Assembly (NCBI GenBank): GCA_000751595.1
Contig: CCMH01000011.1
Span: 1 to 64,000, forward strand
Source of the DNA: Weeksella massiliensis
Lineage (GTDB): Bacteria; Bacteroidota; Bacteroidia; Flavobacteriales; Weeksellaceae
Length of the DNA: 64,000 bases
Direction: 5' to 3'
A model generated the notes under the pieces. The model searched no databases, had not been told where the DNA came from, and saw only the letters and a program-made list of their open reading frames with translations. Positions 37,628 to 46,112 of this stretch are shown here, piece by piece. The position numbers and the translations under genes are program-made. Each line of letters begins with the position of its first letter. Positions within the stretch are counted from its first letter, which is position 1.

Positions 37628-37701
37628 AAAAAACATACTTTCGTATAAAATTTTTATGTAGCATAATAAAAATATTTTATTTGCAGTATATACATTAATC
37701 C

Positions 37702-40134
37702 ATGAAGGTAAGTATCAAATCCGTACTATTTATTAGTATTTTTTTATTTCTATTTTCAAACATATTTGGTCAACAAACAGGAAATATTATTGGTACTGTT
37801 GAAGACGCTGACACCTATCAAAAACTAAATAATGTATCTATTAGTTTAGACGATACCTCTATTAAAACTATGACCGATAGTACAGGAAGTTTTAAATTAA
37901 CTATTCCTGTAGGATCTTACACTATCGTAGCTTCACACCCGAACTACAAAAATCACACACAATATAGTATTAATGTTAGTTCTGGCAATGATCAAATTTT
38001 ACAAATTCAACTTTTCCAAAAATTTCAAGAACTTGAAGAGGTTGTACTTTCTTACAATAAAAACACCTCTGCAGCAACGACAGATATGTTTAACACTATG
38101 TCGGTACAAAAGTTAACTTCACAAGAAATAAAATCGAATCCTGGAAGTAATTTTGATGTATCGAAAGTTGTCCAAATACTGCCTGGTGTTGGTATAAGTA
38201 ATGGTGTAGGTCAAAGGAATGATATTATTATTCGTGGCGGTGCGCCGAATGAAAATGTATATTATCTAGATGGTATAGAAATACCTGTATTGAATCATTT
38301 TCAGACACAAGGAAGTTCTGGAGGCGCACAAGGAATACTCAATGTTTCTTTTATAGAAGATTTAAAACTTACAACTTCTGCTTTTGACTCAAAATACGGT
38401 AATGCACTATCTTCTACATTTGTTATTAATCAACGAAATGGTAATCCAGAACGATTATCAGGAAACATCAGAGCAAGTTTAACAGAAACATCAGTAACCT
38501 TAGAAGGTCCATTATCATCTAAAACTACTTTTTTAAGTTCTGCACGTAAATCTTATTTAGGTTTTTTATTCAAAATGGTAGATCTTCCTATACGTCCCGA
38601 CTTTTATGACTTTCAATTCAAAGTAAATCATAAATTAAACGAAAAAACATCAATAACAGCAATAGGTATTGGTGCTATAGATAAATTCGGTTTTGCTCCA
38701 ACAAAAGAGTCTACTCAAGAACATATTTATATTTTACGATCTACTCCATATATCAACCAATGGACCTATACTTTAGGTGTCAATATAAAAAAAATGATCG
38801 ATAATGGATATATAAATTATACATTTAGTAGAAACATGTTCAATAACACTTTAGATAAGTTTGAAGATGAAAATAAAATTGAGCAAAATAGAACTTTATC
38901 AATTAAATCAGATGAAATAGAAAATAAATTTCGTTTTGATTATAATAAGTATAGAAACGGATGGAAATTCTCAACAGGATTCGATGCACAATACGTTAAA
39001 TACAATGGGAATATATATAATAAAATATTAACCGATGATAAAAATATTACCTATCCCGAACAAGCAATAGTATTTAATAGTGAAATTGACTTTTGGAAAT
39101 TAGGGTTATTTACTCACATTTCGAAACGTTTTGCAAGCAATAAACTCCTCCTTTCAGGAGGTTTCCGTACAGACATCAATTCCTTTACAAAAGAAGGAAC
39201 GAATCCACTAAAAACATTCTCGCCACGCCTATCTGCTTCCTATAAAATAGACTATAAATGGACTATCAACGCATCGACAGGAGTTTACTACAAAACACCG
39301 ATATACACTGCCCTAGGCTATAAGGATAATTTAGGCAATTTCATCAATAAAGATATGAAATATACACGCTCCACTCACTATGTACTAGGAACAGAATTCT
39401 TACCCAAAAAATCTCTAAGACTTACTTTCGAAACATTTTACAAAAAATATACAGATTATCCAATCTCAGAAGCAACAGGAGTTTCATTAGCAAATCAAGG
39501 AACTCAATATAATTCTATCGGTAGCGAACGAATACTAACAACTGGAAATGGAGAAACCTATGGAATAGAAGTATTTATACAACAAAAAATGATGAAAAAT
39601 TTCTTTTATATATTAAGTTACTCCTATATAACTAGTAAATTTTCTGGAATCAATGGAAAACTAATCTCGTCTTCATGGGATAATCATCATTTGTTTTCTG
39701 CAACTTTAGGTTATAAAATGAAAAATAATTGGGATTTAGGTATGAAATATCGACATGCCGGTGGAAATCCTTACACGCCTTTTGATATGATTGCATCACA
39801 ACAAAACTATATGCTCCTTGGACAAGGAATCCTAGATTACTCGCTATTAAATAAAAACCGTTTATCCAACTACAATCAGTTAGATATTAGAATCGATAAA
39901 AAGTTTAATTATAAATCTACATCTCTAAGTGTATATCTAGATATAGAAAACCTCTTAGTACAAAAAAACGAATCCAACCCTAACTTTACTTTTAAAAGAA
40001 ATGAAACTAACACAGGATTTCTAACGACTGATAATCAACCAATTGCCACAGACGGAAGTAATGCTATACCAGTAATTCTTTATAATAAAACAGGACATCC
40101 TTTACCATCTATCGGATTAATTTTCGAGTTTTAA
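37702..40134 (+). CDS. TonB-dependent receptor with carboxypeptidase-like regulatory domain
   Basis: An 810-residue outer-membrane transporter. A signal peptide ends near SNIFGQ. A beta-sandwich extension (about 28-110: IIGTVEDADTYQKLNNVSI, with GSYTIVASHPNY) precedes a plug domain with GVGQRNDIIIRGGAPNENVYYLDGIEIP. A 22-strand barrel ends in LPSIGLIFEF, a typical terminal Phe. No SusD gene follows, so it is not a classical SusCD pair. Substrate unknown; the divergent LytTR/LytS pair is the likely regulator. Confidence 0.9.
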   Translation: MKVSIKSVLFISIFLFLFSNIFGQQTGNIIGTVEDADTYQKLNNVSISLDDTSIKTMTDSTGSFKLTIPVGSYTIVASHPNYKNHTQYSINVSSGNDQILQIQLFQKFQELEEVVLSYNKNTSAATTDMFNTMSVQKLTSQEIKSNPGSNFDVSKVVQILPGVGISNGVGQRNDIIIRGGAPNENVYYLDGIEIPVLNHFQTQGSSGGAQGILNVSFIEDLKLTTSAFDSKYGNALSSTFVINQRNGNPERLSGNIRASLTETSVTLEGPLSSKTTFLSSARKSYLGFLFKMVDLPIRPDFYDFQFKVNHKLNEKTSITAIGIGAIDKFGFAPTKESTQEHIYILRSTPYINQWTYTLGVNIKKMIDNGYINYTFSRNMFNNTLDKFEDENKIEQNRTLSIKSDEIENKFRFDYNKYRNGWKFSTGFDAQYVKYNGNIYNKILTDDKNITYPEQAIVFNSEIDFWKLGLFTHISKRFASNKLLLSGGFRTDINSFTKEGTNPLKTFSPRLSASYKIDYKWTINASTGVYYKTPIYTALGYKDNLGNFINKDMKYTRSTHYVLGTEFLPKKSLRLTFETFYKKYTDYPISEATGVSLANQGTQYNSIGSERILTTGNGETYGIEVFIQQKMMKNFFYILSYSYITSKFSGINGKLISSSWDNHHLFSATLGYKMKNNWDLGMKYRHAGGNPYTPFDMIASQQNYMLLGQGILDYSLLNKNRLSNYNQLDIRIDKKFNYKSTSLSVYLDIENLLVQKNESNPNFTFKRNETNTGFLTTDNQPIATDGSNAIPVILYNKTGHPLPSIGLIFEF

Positions 40135-40155
40135 CTATCAATAAATCAACACATT

Positions 40156-40611
40156 ATGAATACACCTTTTATTATTATTGTAGGCATGTTAACTCTATCA
40201 ATGCTTGCCCCATTCATTTCACTTTATGCAGTATCATTAATAAAGAAAAAAAATATTTCGAAACATATTAAAATTCAAAAAAGATTATTTTGGATTTGTG
40301 TAGCTGCTGTACTTATATTAGAAATACAAATAAGACTTGCTGGAGGATCGGGAAGTCTTGTTGCAAATAGTGATTATACAGGTACTATATTCTTTAAAAG
40401 TATTTTAATTGCACACATTATTGGTGCAGTAAGTACTTATATTATATGGGGATTTACAATTTATGGCGCAAATAAAAACCTTAAAAACAAACTTACACTA
40501 ACCGGAAAATATTCTATCACACACAAAAAACTCGGATATATAACAATTTTCGGATTATTTTATACAGCAATTACCGCTTGGATTGTATGTACAATGGCTT
40601 TCTTTTTATAA
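40156..40611 (+). CDS. four-helix membrane protein, DUF420-like
   Basis: A 151-residue protein with four hydrophobic helices (about 5-30, 43-62, 82-105, 128-150). Positions of His residues in SKHIKIQKRLF, LIAHIIGAVSTY and ITHKKLGYI resemble DUF420 cytochrome-like membrane proteins, where such His residues may bind haem or copper. The assignment is tentative. It follows the TonB receptor by 21 bp and is probably co-transcribed, which suggests it takes part in metal or haem handling; this is inference. Confidence 0.55.
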   Translation: MNTPFIIIVGMLTLSMLAPFISLYAVSLIKKKNISKHIKIQKRLFWICVAAVLILEIQIRLAGGSGSLVANSDYTGTIFFKSILIAHIIGAVSTYIIWGFTIYGANKNLKNKLTLTGKYSITHKKLGYITIFGLFYTAITAWIVCTMAFFL

Positions 40612-41026
40612 AGAAAATTTTGAAATATAGGTAAGTATAATATTTATAAATTCTTATTTTTTTAAGAAAAAACGTTAGAAAAGTAAAATGTAGTTTATAA
40701 TAAGCGACTTACAAAAGTGAAATCTATTATCGGTAACGAATTAGTAATGGAATTCAATTCTTTGATTTACATCAGTTTTCATTCACTTATAACCTAAGAC
40801 AAATGTACCATTTAAATTTTTTACAGGAAAATTATTGCTGCAAAAAGCGAATGATGAGCATTAACACAATCCATTTTTCTGTTTAACCGAATCACTTTCT
40901 TAAAAAAATCTTTCCCAAGTTGGGGGCATCTTGGGAAAAAATGTGAGTAAGAATAATAATTTTTGTGCTTTAATTAGGGATAACCTAGTTATAAACTTTG
41001 GCTGTCCCGCCTAAAAATTATAAGCT
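40612..41026. other. gene-free spacer at the chromosome/conjugative-element junction
   Basis: 415 bp of AT-rich sequence with no reading frame of note. It holds a perfect 9-base inverted repeat, TTTCCCAAG/CTTGGGAAA, at 40911-40938 with a 10-base loop, and a TAAACTTT box at 40992-40999 upstream of rteC. The left end of the element probably lies here. No repeat of the tRNA-Pro 3' end is found, so tRNA-Pro does not look like the attachment site. Confidence 0.5.
40911..40938. repeat. inverted repeat upstream of rteC
   Basis: TTTCCCAAG at 40911-40919 and CTTGGGAAA at 40930-40938 pair perfectly. There is no T-run at its end, so it looks more like a regulator site than a terminator. It lies about 90 bp before the rteC ATG, where a regulator such as RteB would be expected to act on an rteC gene. 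Confidence 0.55.
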
Positions 41027-41872
41027 ATGAATTACTCTACCCAAAACATTATTTTAGAGATACATAGAAAGGAAGACAAGATTTCGTCTCAAAGCAAAAG
41101 GCTGATTGATGAAGCACACGAGATGACGGTGTATCTGCAAGACCTACTATTCTCGGTCAAAAACAGTATTATTTCTGAAGGTTTTAAAAGTGATGATGAA
41201 GAGATTAATTTTTTCCGAGCCATTAAGCCTCAGATATTAGGAAAATTGATTTACTATAATAAGGTTTATCGTATCGAAACGGCTTGTCCGATAGATAATG
41301 GCAAGATGTATGAAAACTATTTTTCTAACCAGTTGTCCAATCTAAAACGGGAATACATGGAGCATATCTGTAATTCTGATTTTTACAGGTATTACCGTTC
41401 TGGAAGAACAGATAAAGACAGTACATACTTTAAACGAGGACATATTAATTACCATGATGGATTGAATAGTATGGTGTTTGAGATGGATCCTTCCTTCTCT
41501 ACATTTTTCGATTACAAGGTAGCACGAATTATCAGTAATGAATTGTTATATACCTATCTCATTTCAAAAATCAATCCCGATGAAAATCCGGATATGATTT
41601 TCCAGAAAGCTGAAGGAGCTAAAGATGTATTTTGGACTGAAAGTAAAAATGCGCTAGTTGAAATAGTTTACGCACTCTATGCTTGTGGAGCGATATCTCA
41701 TGGTAAAATTGGTATCCGAAAAATAAGCCTGATGTTTCAGATATTGTTTCAATTTCAACTTGGAGATCTGCATCATGCTTTCCATCGGATGAAAACACGA
41801 AGTGGTTCCCGAACAGCATTTTTAGATCAACTGAAAACTTCTTTAGAAGAATATATGGATAAAGACCTATAA
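41027..41872 (+). CDS. rteC: RteC-family excision regulator
   Basis: A 281-residue protein of the RteC family. EEINFFRAIKPQILGKLIYYNKVYRIE, FYRYYRSGRTDKDSTYF and SKNALVEIVYALYACGAI are shared with the second copy at 62417-63247. In CTnDOT, RteC is a two-domain DNA-binding protein that activates the xis2c promoter and so triggers excision. Here it lies upstream of the xis-like genes but an IS1182 element has inserted 24 bp after its stop codon. Confidence 0.88.
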   Translation: MNYSTQNIILEIHRKEDKISSQSKRLIDEAHEMTVYLQDLLFSVKNSIISEGFKSDDEEINFFRAIKPQILGKLIYYNKVYRIETACPIDNGKMYENYFSNQLSNLKREYMEHICNSDFYRYYRSGRTDKDSTYFKRGHINYHDGLNSMVFEMDPSFSTFFDYKVARIISNELLYTYLISKINPDENPDMIFQKAEGAKDVFWTESKNALVEIVYALYACGAISHGKIGIRKISLMFQILFQFQLGDLHHAFHRMKTRSGSRTAFLDQLKTSLEEYMDKDL

Positions 41873-41896
41873 ATTAATATACAAATGAAACACAAG

Positions 41897-41913
41897 AAGA
41901 GGCTGTCTCAAAA
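41897..41913. repeat. left inverted repeat of the IS1182 element
   Basis: AAGAGGCTGTCTCAAAA, exact complement of the right end at 43662-43678. Confidence 0.9.
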
Positions 41914-41996
41914 GGGCAGCCATTTTTTTGGGTAGATGTGAAAAAAGGACAGCCGAAGCCATCCTTTCCTCATAAACTTACGTCTATGATATTGAA

Positions 41997-43559
41997 ATGC
42001 GTTCTACAAAGATAGTCTTTAAGACCTACAATCAGCAACAGGCGATGTTACTTCCGCCAAGTTTAGATGAGTTGATCGATACTGATCATCCTGTAAGAGT
42101 TATCAATACCATTTTAGATAACCTAGACATCAAAAGTATTAATAAGCAATATAAAGGCGGAGGCACATCCAGCTACCATCCACGGATGCTTTTAAAAGTT
42201 TTAGTGTATGCCTACATCTGCAATGAATATAGCAGTCGTAGGATAGAGCAACTTATAAAACGAGACATCCATTTTATGTGGCTCAGTGGGATGAATACTC
42301 CAGACCACAATACCATCAATCGATTCCGTAGCGATAGATTAAAAGGCGTACTCAAAGATGTATTTTCCCAAATTGTATTATTGCTTGCACAAAGTGGACA
42401 CATCAGTTTAAAAGATGTAAATGTAGATGGCACTAAGATAGAAGCCAATGCAAATCGATACACCTTTGTCTGGAAAGGCAGTATCACTACCAATAAAGAA
42501 AAAATGGCCGCACAGTTAGAAGAACTTTGGGACTATGCAGAAAACATAGCATCCGAAGAAATGAAAGACCAACGCCCTACCACATTTGCACCCACGAATC
42601 CAGAACATGTAGCCCAAACTATTGAGCAAATCAACACCGCACTAAAAGATAAAGAAGGAGTAGATAAAAAAATAAAACAGAAGCTCAACTACGCCAAAAA
42701 CAACTGGCCATCAAATACTGCCAAGTACAATGAACACGAAAAGATATTAGGCGAAAGAAACTCGTATAGTAAAACAGATACCGATGCTACATTTATGCGC
42801 ATGAAGGAAGACCATATGAAAAACGGTCAACTCAAAGCAGGATACAATGTACAAATCAGTTCCGAAAACCAATGTGTACTCAACTACACCATTCACCACA
42901 ACCCCAACGATACACTGACACTTTCAAAACACATCGAAGACTTTGAACAACAATTAGCGACACTACCTGAAACCCTTACAGCCGATGCTGGCTATGGCAG
43001 CGAACAGAACTATGATCTACTAGAGACCAAAGAGATAGAAGCCTATGTGAAGTATAATTATTTTGACAAAGAGCAACAAGGCAAGCGCAATAACTTTGCC
43101 ACAGATCAACTCCATTATAACGAGGAGGATGATTACTTGGTGTGCCCTATGGGTCAACATATGCAAAACATAGGAACCTATAAAACCACAAACAAAAGTG
43201 GTTATGAACAAATCATCACCAGATATCAGGCTCCCAACTGTAAAGGTTGTCCACTAAGAGGCACATGTCATAAATCCCAAGGAAACCGTATAGCAGAAAT
43301 CAACCACAAGGCAAGAAAACTAAAAAACAAAGCAGCCCACCGATTGCGAACTGAAGCAGGCATCCAAAAACGAAAGAAAAGATGCTATGATGTAGAACCG
43401 ATCTTTGCCAACTGGAAGCAAAACAAAGGCTTCCGCAGGTTCCGCCTACGCGGAAAAGAAAAAGTAAGCATAGAAATAGGCTTAATGGCGCTCTCTCACA
43501 ACCTTCAAAAGCTCATAAAGAACCAAAAAATAAATCATCCACAACAAATAACACCCTAA
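41997..43559 (+). CDS. IS1182-family transposase
   Basis: A 520-residue DDE transposase, intact. FKTYNQQQAMLLPPSLDELI and an N-terminal DUF772 region (about 20-95) precede the catalytic acids: Asp in VDGTKIEANANRYTFVWKG, Asp in TADAGYGSEQNYDLL, and Glu in the C-terminal KVSIEIGLMALSHNLQKL. A Cys-rich zinc-like segment (CPMGQHM, CKGCPLRGTCH) lies around 380-425. The gene appears functional; the insertion is a recent-looking one. Confidence 0.94.
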   Translation: MRSTKIVFKTYNQQQAMLLPPSLDELIDTDHPVRVINTILDNLDIKSINKQYKGGGTSSYHPRMLLKVLVYAYICNEYSSRRIEQLIKRDIHFMWLSGMNTPDHNTINRFRSDRLKGVLKDVFSQIVLLLAQSGHISLKDVNVDGTKIEANANRYTFVWKGSITTNKEKMAAQLEELWDYAENIASEEMKDQRPTTFAPTNPEHVAQTIEQINTALKDKEGVDKKIKQKLNYAKNNWPSNTAKYNEHEKILGERNSYSKTDTDATFMRMKEDHMKNGQLKAGYNVQISSENQCVLNYTIHHNPNDTLTLSKHIEDFEQQLATLPETLTADAGYGSEQNYDLLETKEIEAYVKYNYFDKEQQGKRNNFATDQLHYNEEDDYLVCPMGQHMQNIGTYKTTNKSGYEQIITRYQAPNCKGCPLRGTCHKSQGNRIAEINHKARKLKNKAAHRLRTEAGIQKRKKRCYDVEPIFANWKQNKGFRRFRLRGKEKVSIEIGLMALSHNLQKLIKNQKINHPQQITP

Positions 43560-43661
43560 CAAGCTGTTTTTTTGAATTACCTAAAATAATTAGAAGGAAT
43601 TTTTAAAAAGTATCAAAAACAAACCTCAAAATAAACTAAAATCAAAAAAAGCTGTCTCTAA

Positions 43662-43678
43662 TTTTGAGACAGCCTCTT
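43662..43678. repeat. right inverted repeat of the IS1182 element
   Basis: TTTTGAGACAGCCTCTT, exact complement of the left end at 41897-41913. With GCTGTCTC at 43651-43658 it also forms an eight-base hairpin. Confidence 0.9.
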
Positions 43679-43868
43679 TTTTCTTTGCCCATATATGCCA
43701 ATTGGCAAAACTTACTTTCCAAATACTTGTACCCTCCTAAACGCTAGATAAACATAGATTTTCTACGTTCAAAAATTTTCAAAAAAGCACGAAACCAATT
43801 GGCTAGCCTTGGCAGACAAACTCTGCCACCTTCGGCAACTTTGCATAGTAAACTTTAAATACTGCGCA
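43679..43868 (+). promoter_or_regulatory. upstream region of the xis-like operon
   Basis: A 190 bp spacer between the IS and the first HTH gene, rich in symmetric sites: TGCCAATTGGCA (43696-43707, perfect palindrome), CCAATTGGC again at 43795-43803, and GGCAGA-N5-TCTGCC (43811-43827). CAACTTTG at 43836-43843 is a possible -7 box with TTG at 43809-43811, a 24 bp spacer. By analogy with CTnDOT, where RteC binds an inverted site just upstream of the xis2c promoter, one of these symmetric sites may be its target. Confidence 0.5.
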
Positions 43869-44216
43869 ATGAAAATAATTACCATTGAAGAAGAAGCCTG
43901 GCAACAGCTTAATAATCGTATCACTAGTATTTCAGATTATCTGAAAAGTTTGAGTGAACCTGATTACGATAACCTATGGCTTAATAACCATGAGGTTTGC
44001 CAATATCTGCATATCAGTGAAAAGACTTTGTGGCGAATGCGTAACAAAGGTGAAATCAGCTATTCAAAAATATACGGACAATACTTTTATACCCTCGGAA
44101 CCATTAAAGATATGCTTAATGCTAATGTCGTGCAAAGTAGTGACGAATATGTACAGGAGTTGATGGATAAAGCCAAAAATTACATCACAAAAGGCAGAAA
44201 ACTAAAAAACAAGTGA
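43869..44216 (+). CDS. HTH excisionase-like protein 1 (xis2c-like)
   Basis: A 115-residue DNA-binding protein. The segment LNNHEVCQYLHISEKTLWRMRNKGEISYSKIYGQYFYTLGTIKDML is a MerR/excisionase-type winged helix-turn-helix. In CTnDOT a pair of such genes, xis2c and xis2d, precedes orf3 and exc; order and size match. I start at 43869 since the upstream extension lies in a promoter-like region. It is 21 bp before the second HTH gene. Confidence 0.78.
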   Translation: MKIITIEEEAWQQLNNRITSISDYLKSLSEPDYDNLWLNNHEVCQYLHISEKTLWRMRNKGEISYSKIYGQYFYTLGTIKDMLNANVVQSSDEYVQELMDKAKNYITKGRKLKNK

Positions 44217-44237
44217 TAATCCCTAAATGAATATCCT

Positions 44238-44546
44238 ATGAATATAGACCGAATAGAATTTATAGCGTGGATGGAACGTATCATGGAACGCTTCAATATA
44301 CTTAGTGACCACATGAGTGACTTACAAAAGAAACGCAGTACCATTGATGGCGAAGAATTGCTGGATAATCAAGATTTGTTGCAAATGTTAAAAATCAGTA
44401 ACCGCTCCCTGCAAAGGTATCGTTCCATAGGCAAGTTACCCTACTACACCATCAGTGGAAAGTTGTATTACAAATTATCGGACGTACATCAGTTTATCCG
44501 GGACAGTTTTAATCCTCCTCCAAGCCGAAAGAACGACAGCGAGTGA
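44238..44546 (+). CDS. HTH excisionase-like protein 2 (xis2d-like)
   Basis: A 102-residue relative of the preceding protein. DNQDLLQMLKISNRSLQRYRSIGKLPYYTISGKLYYKLSDVHQFI is the same helix-turn-helix type. The pair is presumably the excision accessory set of the element. Position corresponds to xis2d in CTnDOT. Confidence 0.78.
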   Translation: MNIDRIEFIAWMERIMERFNILSDHMSDLQKKRSTIDGEELLDNQDLLQMLKISNRSLQRYRSIGKLPYYTISGKLYYKLSDVHQFIRDSFNPPPSRKNDSE

Positions 44547-44630
44547 CAAATAGTGCCTTTGAGTGCCACTTTGTGTCAATGATTAAACGCTTCATCTACT
44601 TTCGACAATAAACTTTAAAATCCTAATACG

Positions 44631-46106
44631 ATGAGTGAAGAAACCGATAACAAACATGAAATGCCCGAACAATTATCGGACATTCTATTGGTGCTGGATA
44701 AAGAAAAAATGAAAATTCAAGCGGTTAAAAGCATTGATGAAAACGGAAAGATGCAAACCGTTGATCCTACCAAGAAAAATGAAAGTCAGTTTATGCGTGT
44801 GGACAAGCATGGCGATTTCATTACCAATTTCTTCTCCAACTTTTGGCGGCAATTAAAAGATCCCACCCAATTTTCATTTTTCAAAGTTCCCGCAGATCAA
44901 GCTGTAGAAAAAGCAAAAGAGTTTCAACAGCAGGTTGATAAACCTAGTCCTGAGGGTAAAAAAGTAATGAAAGAACATGAAGTAAAACCAGAGCCTGAAC
45001 AAAAGCAGGAAAACAAACAAGAAAATCAAAATAATATGGAAACAACACAGACAACACCAGAAACCAGCGAATACCGCTTCAAATCGGAACAGATTGATTG
45101 GGAAACCATGAATAATCTTGGATTAGGTAAAGAACGCCTAGAAAAGCTTAACCTTTTAGATCCTTTATTAAGAGGCTATAAAACCAATGAGTTAGTGCCT
45201 GTAAGTGTCAATTTGGGTGGAGCTATTGTTCGTACAGATGCCCGCTTGTCCTTACAGCCTACGGAAAATGGAAAAATCGTTGCGGCGATACATGGTATTC
45301 GCAAAGAGCCGAACCTAAACTTTGAATTCTTCGGGCATAAGTTTACCGATGAGGATAAGAAGAACCTGATCCAAACAGGTAACATGGGACGTGTGGTTAA
45401 TTTAACAAATTCCAAAACGGGTGAAACTATTCCCTCTATTGTTAGTGTAGACAGATTGACAAATGAATTGATTGCCTTAAAAACAGAATTTATAAAAGTT
45501 CCTGATGAGATCAAAGGTGTAAAACTGGATGACAACCAAAAGCAAACTTTGATGGAGGGAAAACCGCTCCAACTGGATGGTATGATTTCCAAGAAAGGAA
45601 CAGAATTTTCTGCAACAGTACAATTCAATGCCGATAAACGTTATGTTGAATTTCTGTTTGACAGAAGCAATACTAATCAGCAAATGCAAGGAAATCAACA
45701 AAATCAAACCAATACCCAAAACCAATCACAGGAAGCTCCAAAAACATTCCGTGGAAAAGAATTGGATGATGAACAGTACAACAAATTCAAGGCTGGACAA
45801 ACCGTATATGTGGATGGTTTAATTGACAAGAAAGGACAGAAATATCAAGGTTACATCACTTTTAATCAGGAAACTGGTAAAACTGGCTTCTCGTTTCAAA
45901 ACCCAAATAAGCTCAAAGAGCAGGCAAAACCTACTGAAGCTCATAAAACCCAAACAGCTGTCAATTCGGAAGGAAAAACCAATGAGGCGACCAAGAATAT
46001 CAAAGAGCCTTTGCAAAAAGGACAGCAAACTCCGAAAAATAAAAAACAACAGGAGCAACAAGAAAAACCTGAAACACCTGAAAAATCAAAAGGCAGAAAA
46101 ATGTAA
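44631..46106 (+). CDS. DUF4099/DUF3945 protein (orf3-like)
   Basis: A 491-residue hydrophilic protein. The N-terminal region (about 8-90) and a DUF4099-like block (about 155-245: LLRGYKTNELVPVSVNLG) precede two DUF3945 repeats of about 50 residues, each with a G-K/V-x-L-D-D opening and a G-x-I/M-x-K-K-G middle (about 300-350 and 372-425). A Gln/Lys-rich, probably disordered tail ends the protein. It sits between the xis-like genes and topB, exactly as orf3 does in CTnDOT; function is not known. Confidence 0.8.
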   Translation: MSEETDNKHEMPEQLSDILLVLDKEKMKIQAVKSIDENGKMQTVDPTKKNESQFMRVDKHGDFITNFFSNFWRQLKDPTQFSFFKVPADQAVEKAKEFQQQVDKPSPEGKKVMKEHEVKPEPEQKQENKQENQNNMETTQTTPETSEYRFKSEQIDWETMNNLGLGKERLEKLNLLDPLLRGYKTNELVPVSVNLGGAIVRTDARLSLQPTENGKIVAAIHGIRKEPNLNFEFFGHKFTDEDKKNLIQTGNMGRVVNLTNSKTGETIPSIVSVDRLTNELIALKTEFIKVPDEIKGVKLDDNQKQTLMEGKPLQLDGMISKKGTEFSATVQFNADKRYVEFLFDRSNTNQQMQGNQQNQTNTQNQSQEAPKTFRGKELDDEQYNKFKAGQTVYVDGLIDKKGQKYQGYITFNQETGKTGFSFQNPNKLKEQAKPTEAHKTQTAVNSEGKTNEATKNIKEPLQKGQQTPKNKKQQEQQEKPETPEKSKGRKM

Positions 46107-46112
46107 TACACT

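Larger units (their letters stand above)
41897..43678 (+). mobile_element. IS1182-family insertion sequence
   Basis: About 1.78 kb bounded by 17-base inverted repeats (AAGAGGCTGTCTCAAAA and its complement) around one transposase gene. No clear target-site duplication is visible beside the repeats. Both ends also fold into hairpins: GGCTGTC/GGCAGCC at the left followed by seven T's, and GCTGTCTC/GAGACAGC at the right. These may stop read-through from flanking genes. Confidence 0.9.

Noticed and set aside
40975-40984. TAGGGATAAC, resembling part of the I-SceI homing site
   Set aside because: Only ten bases of the 18-base site match and no homing endonuclease is near; coincidence.
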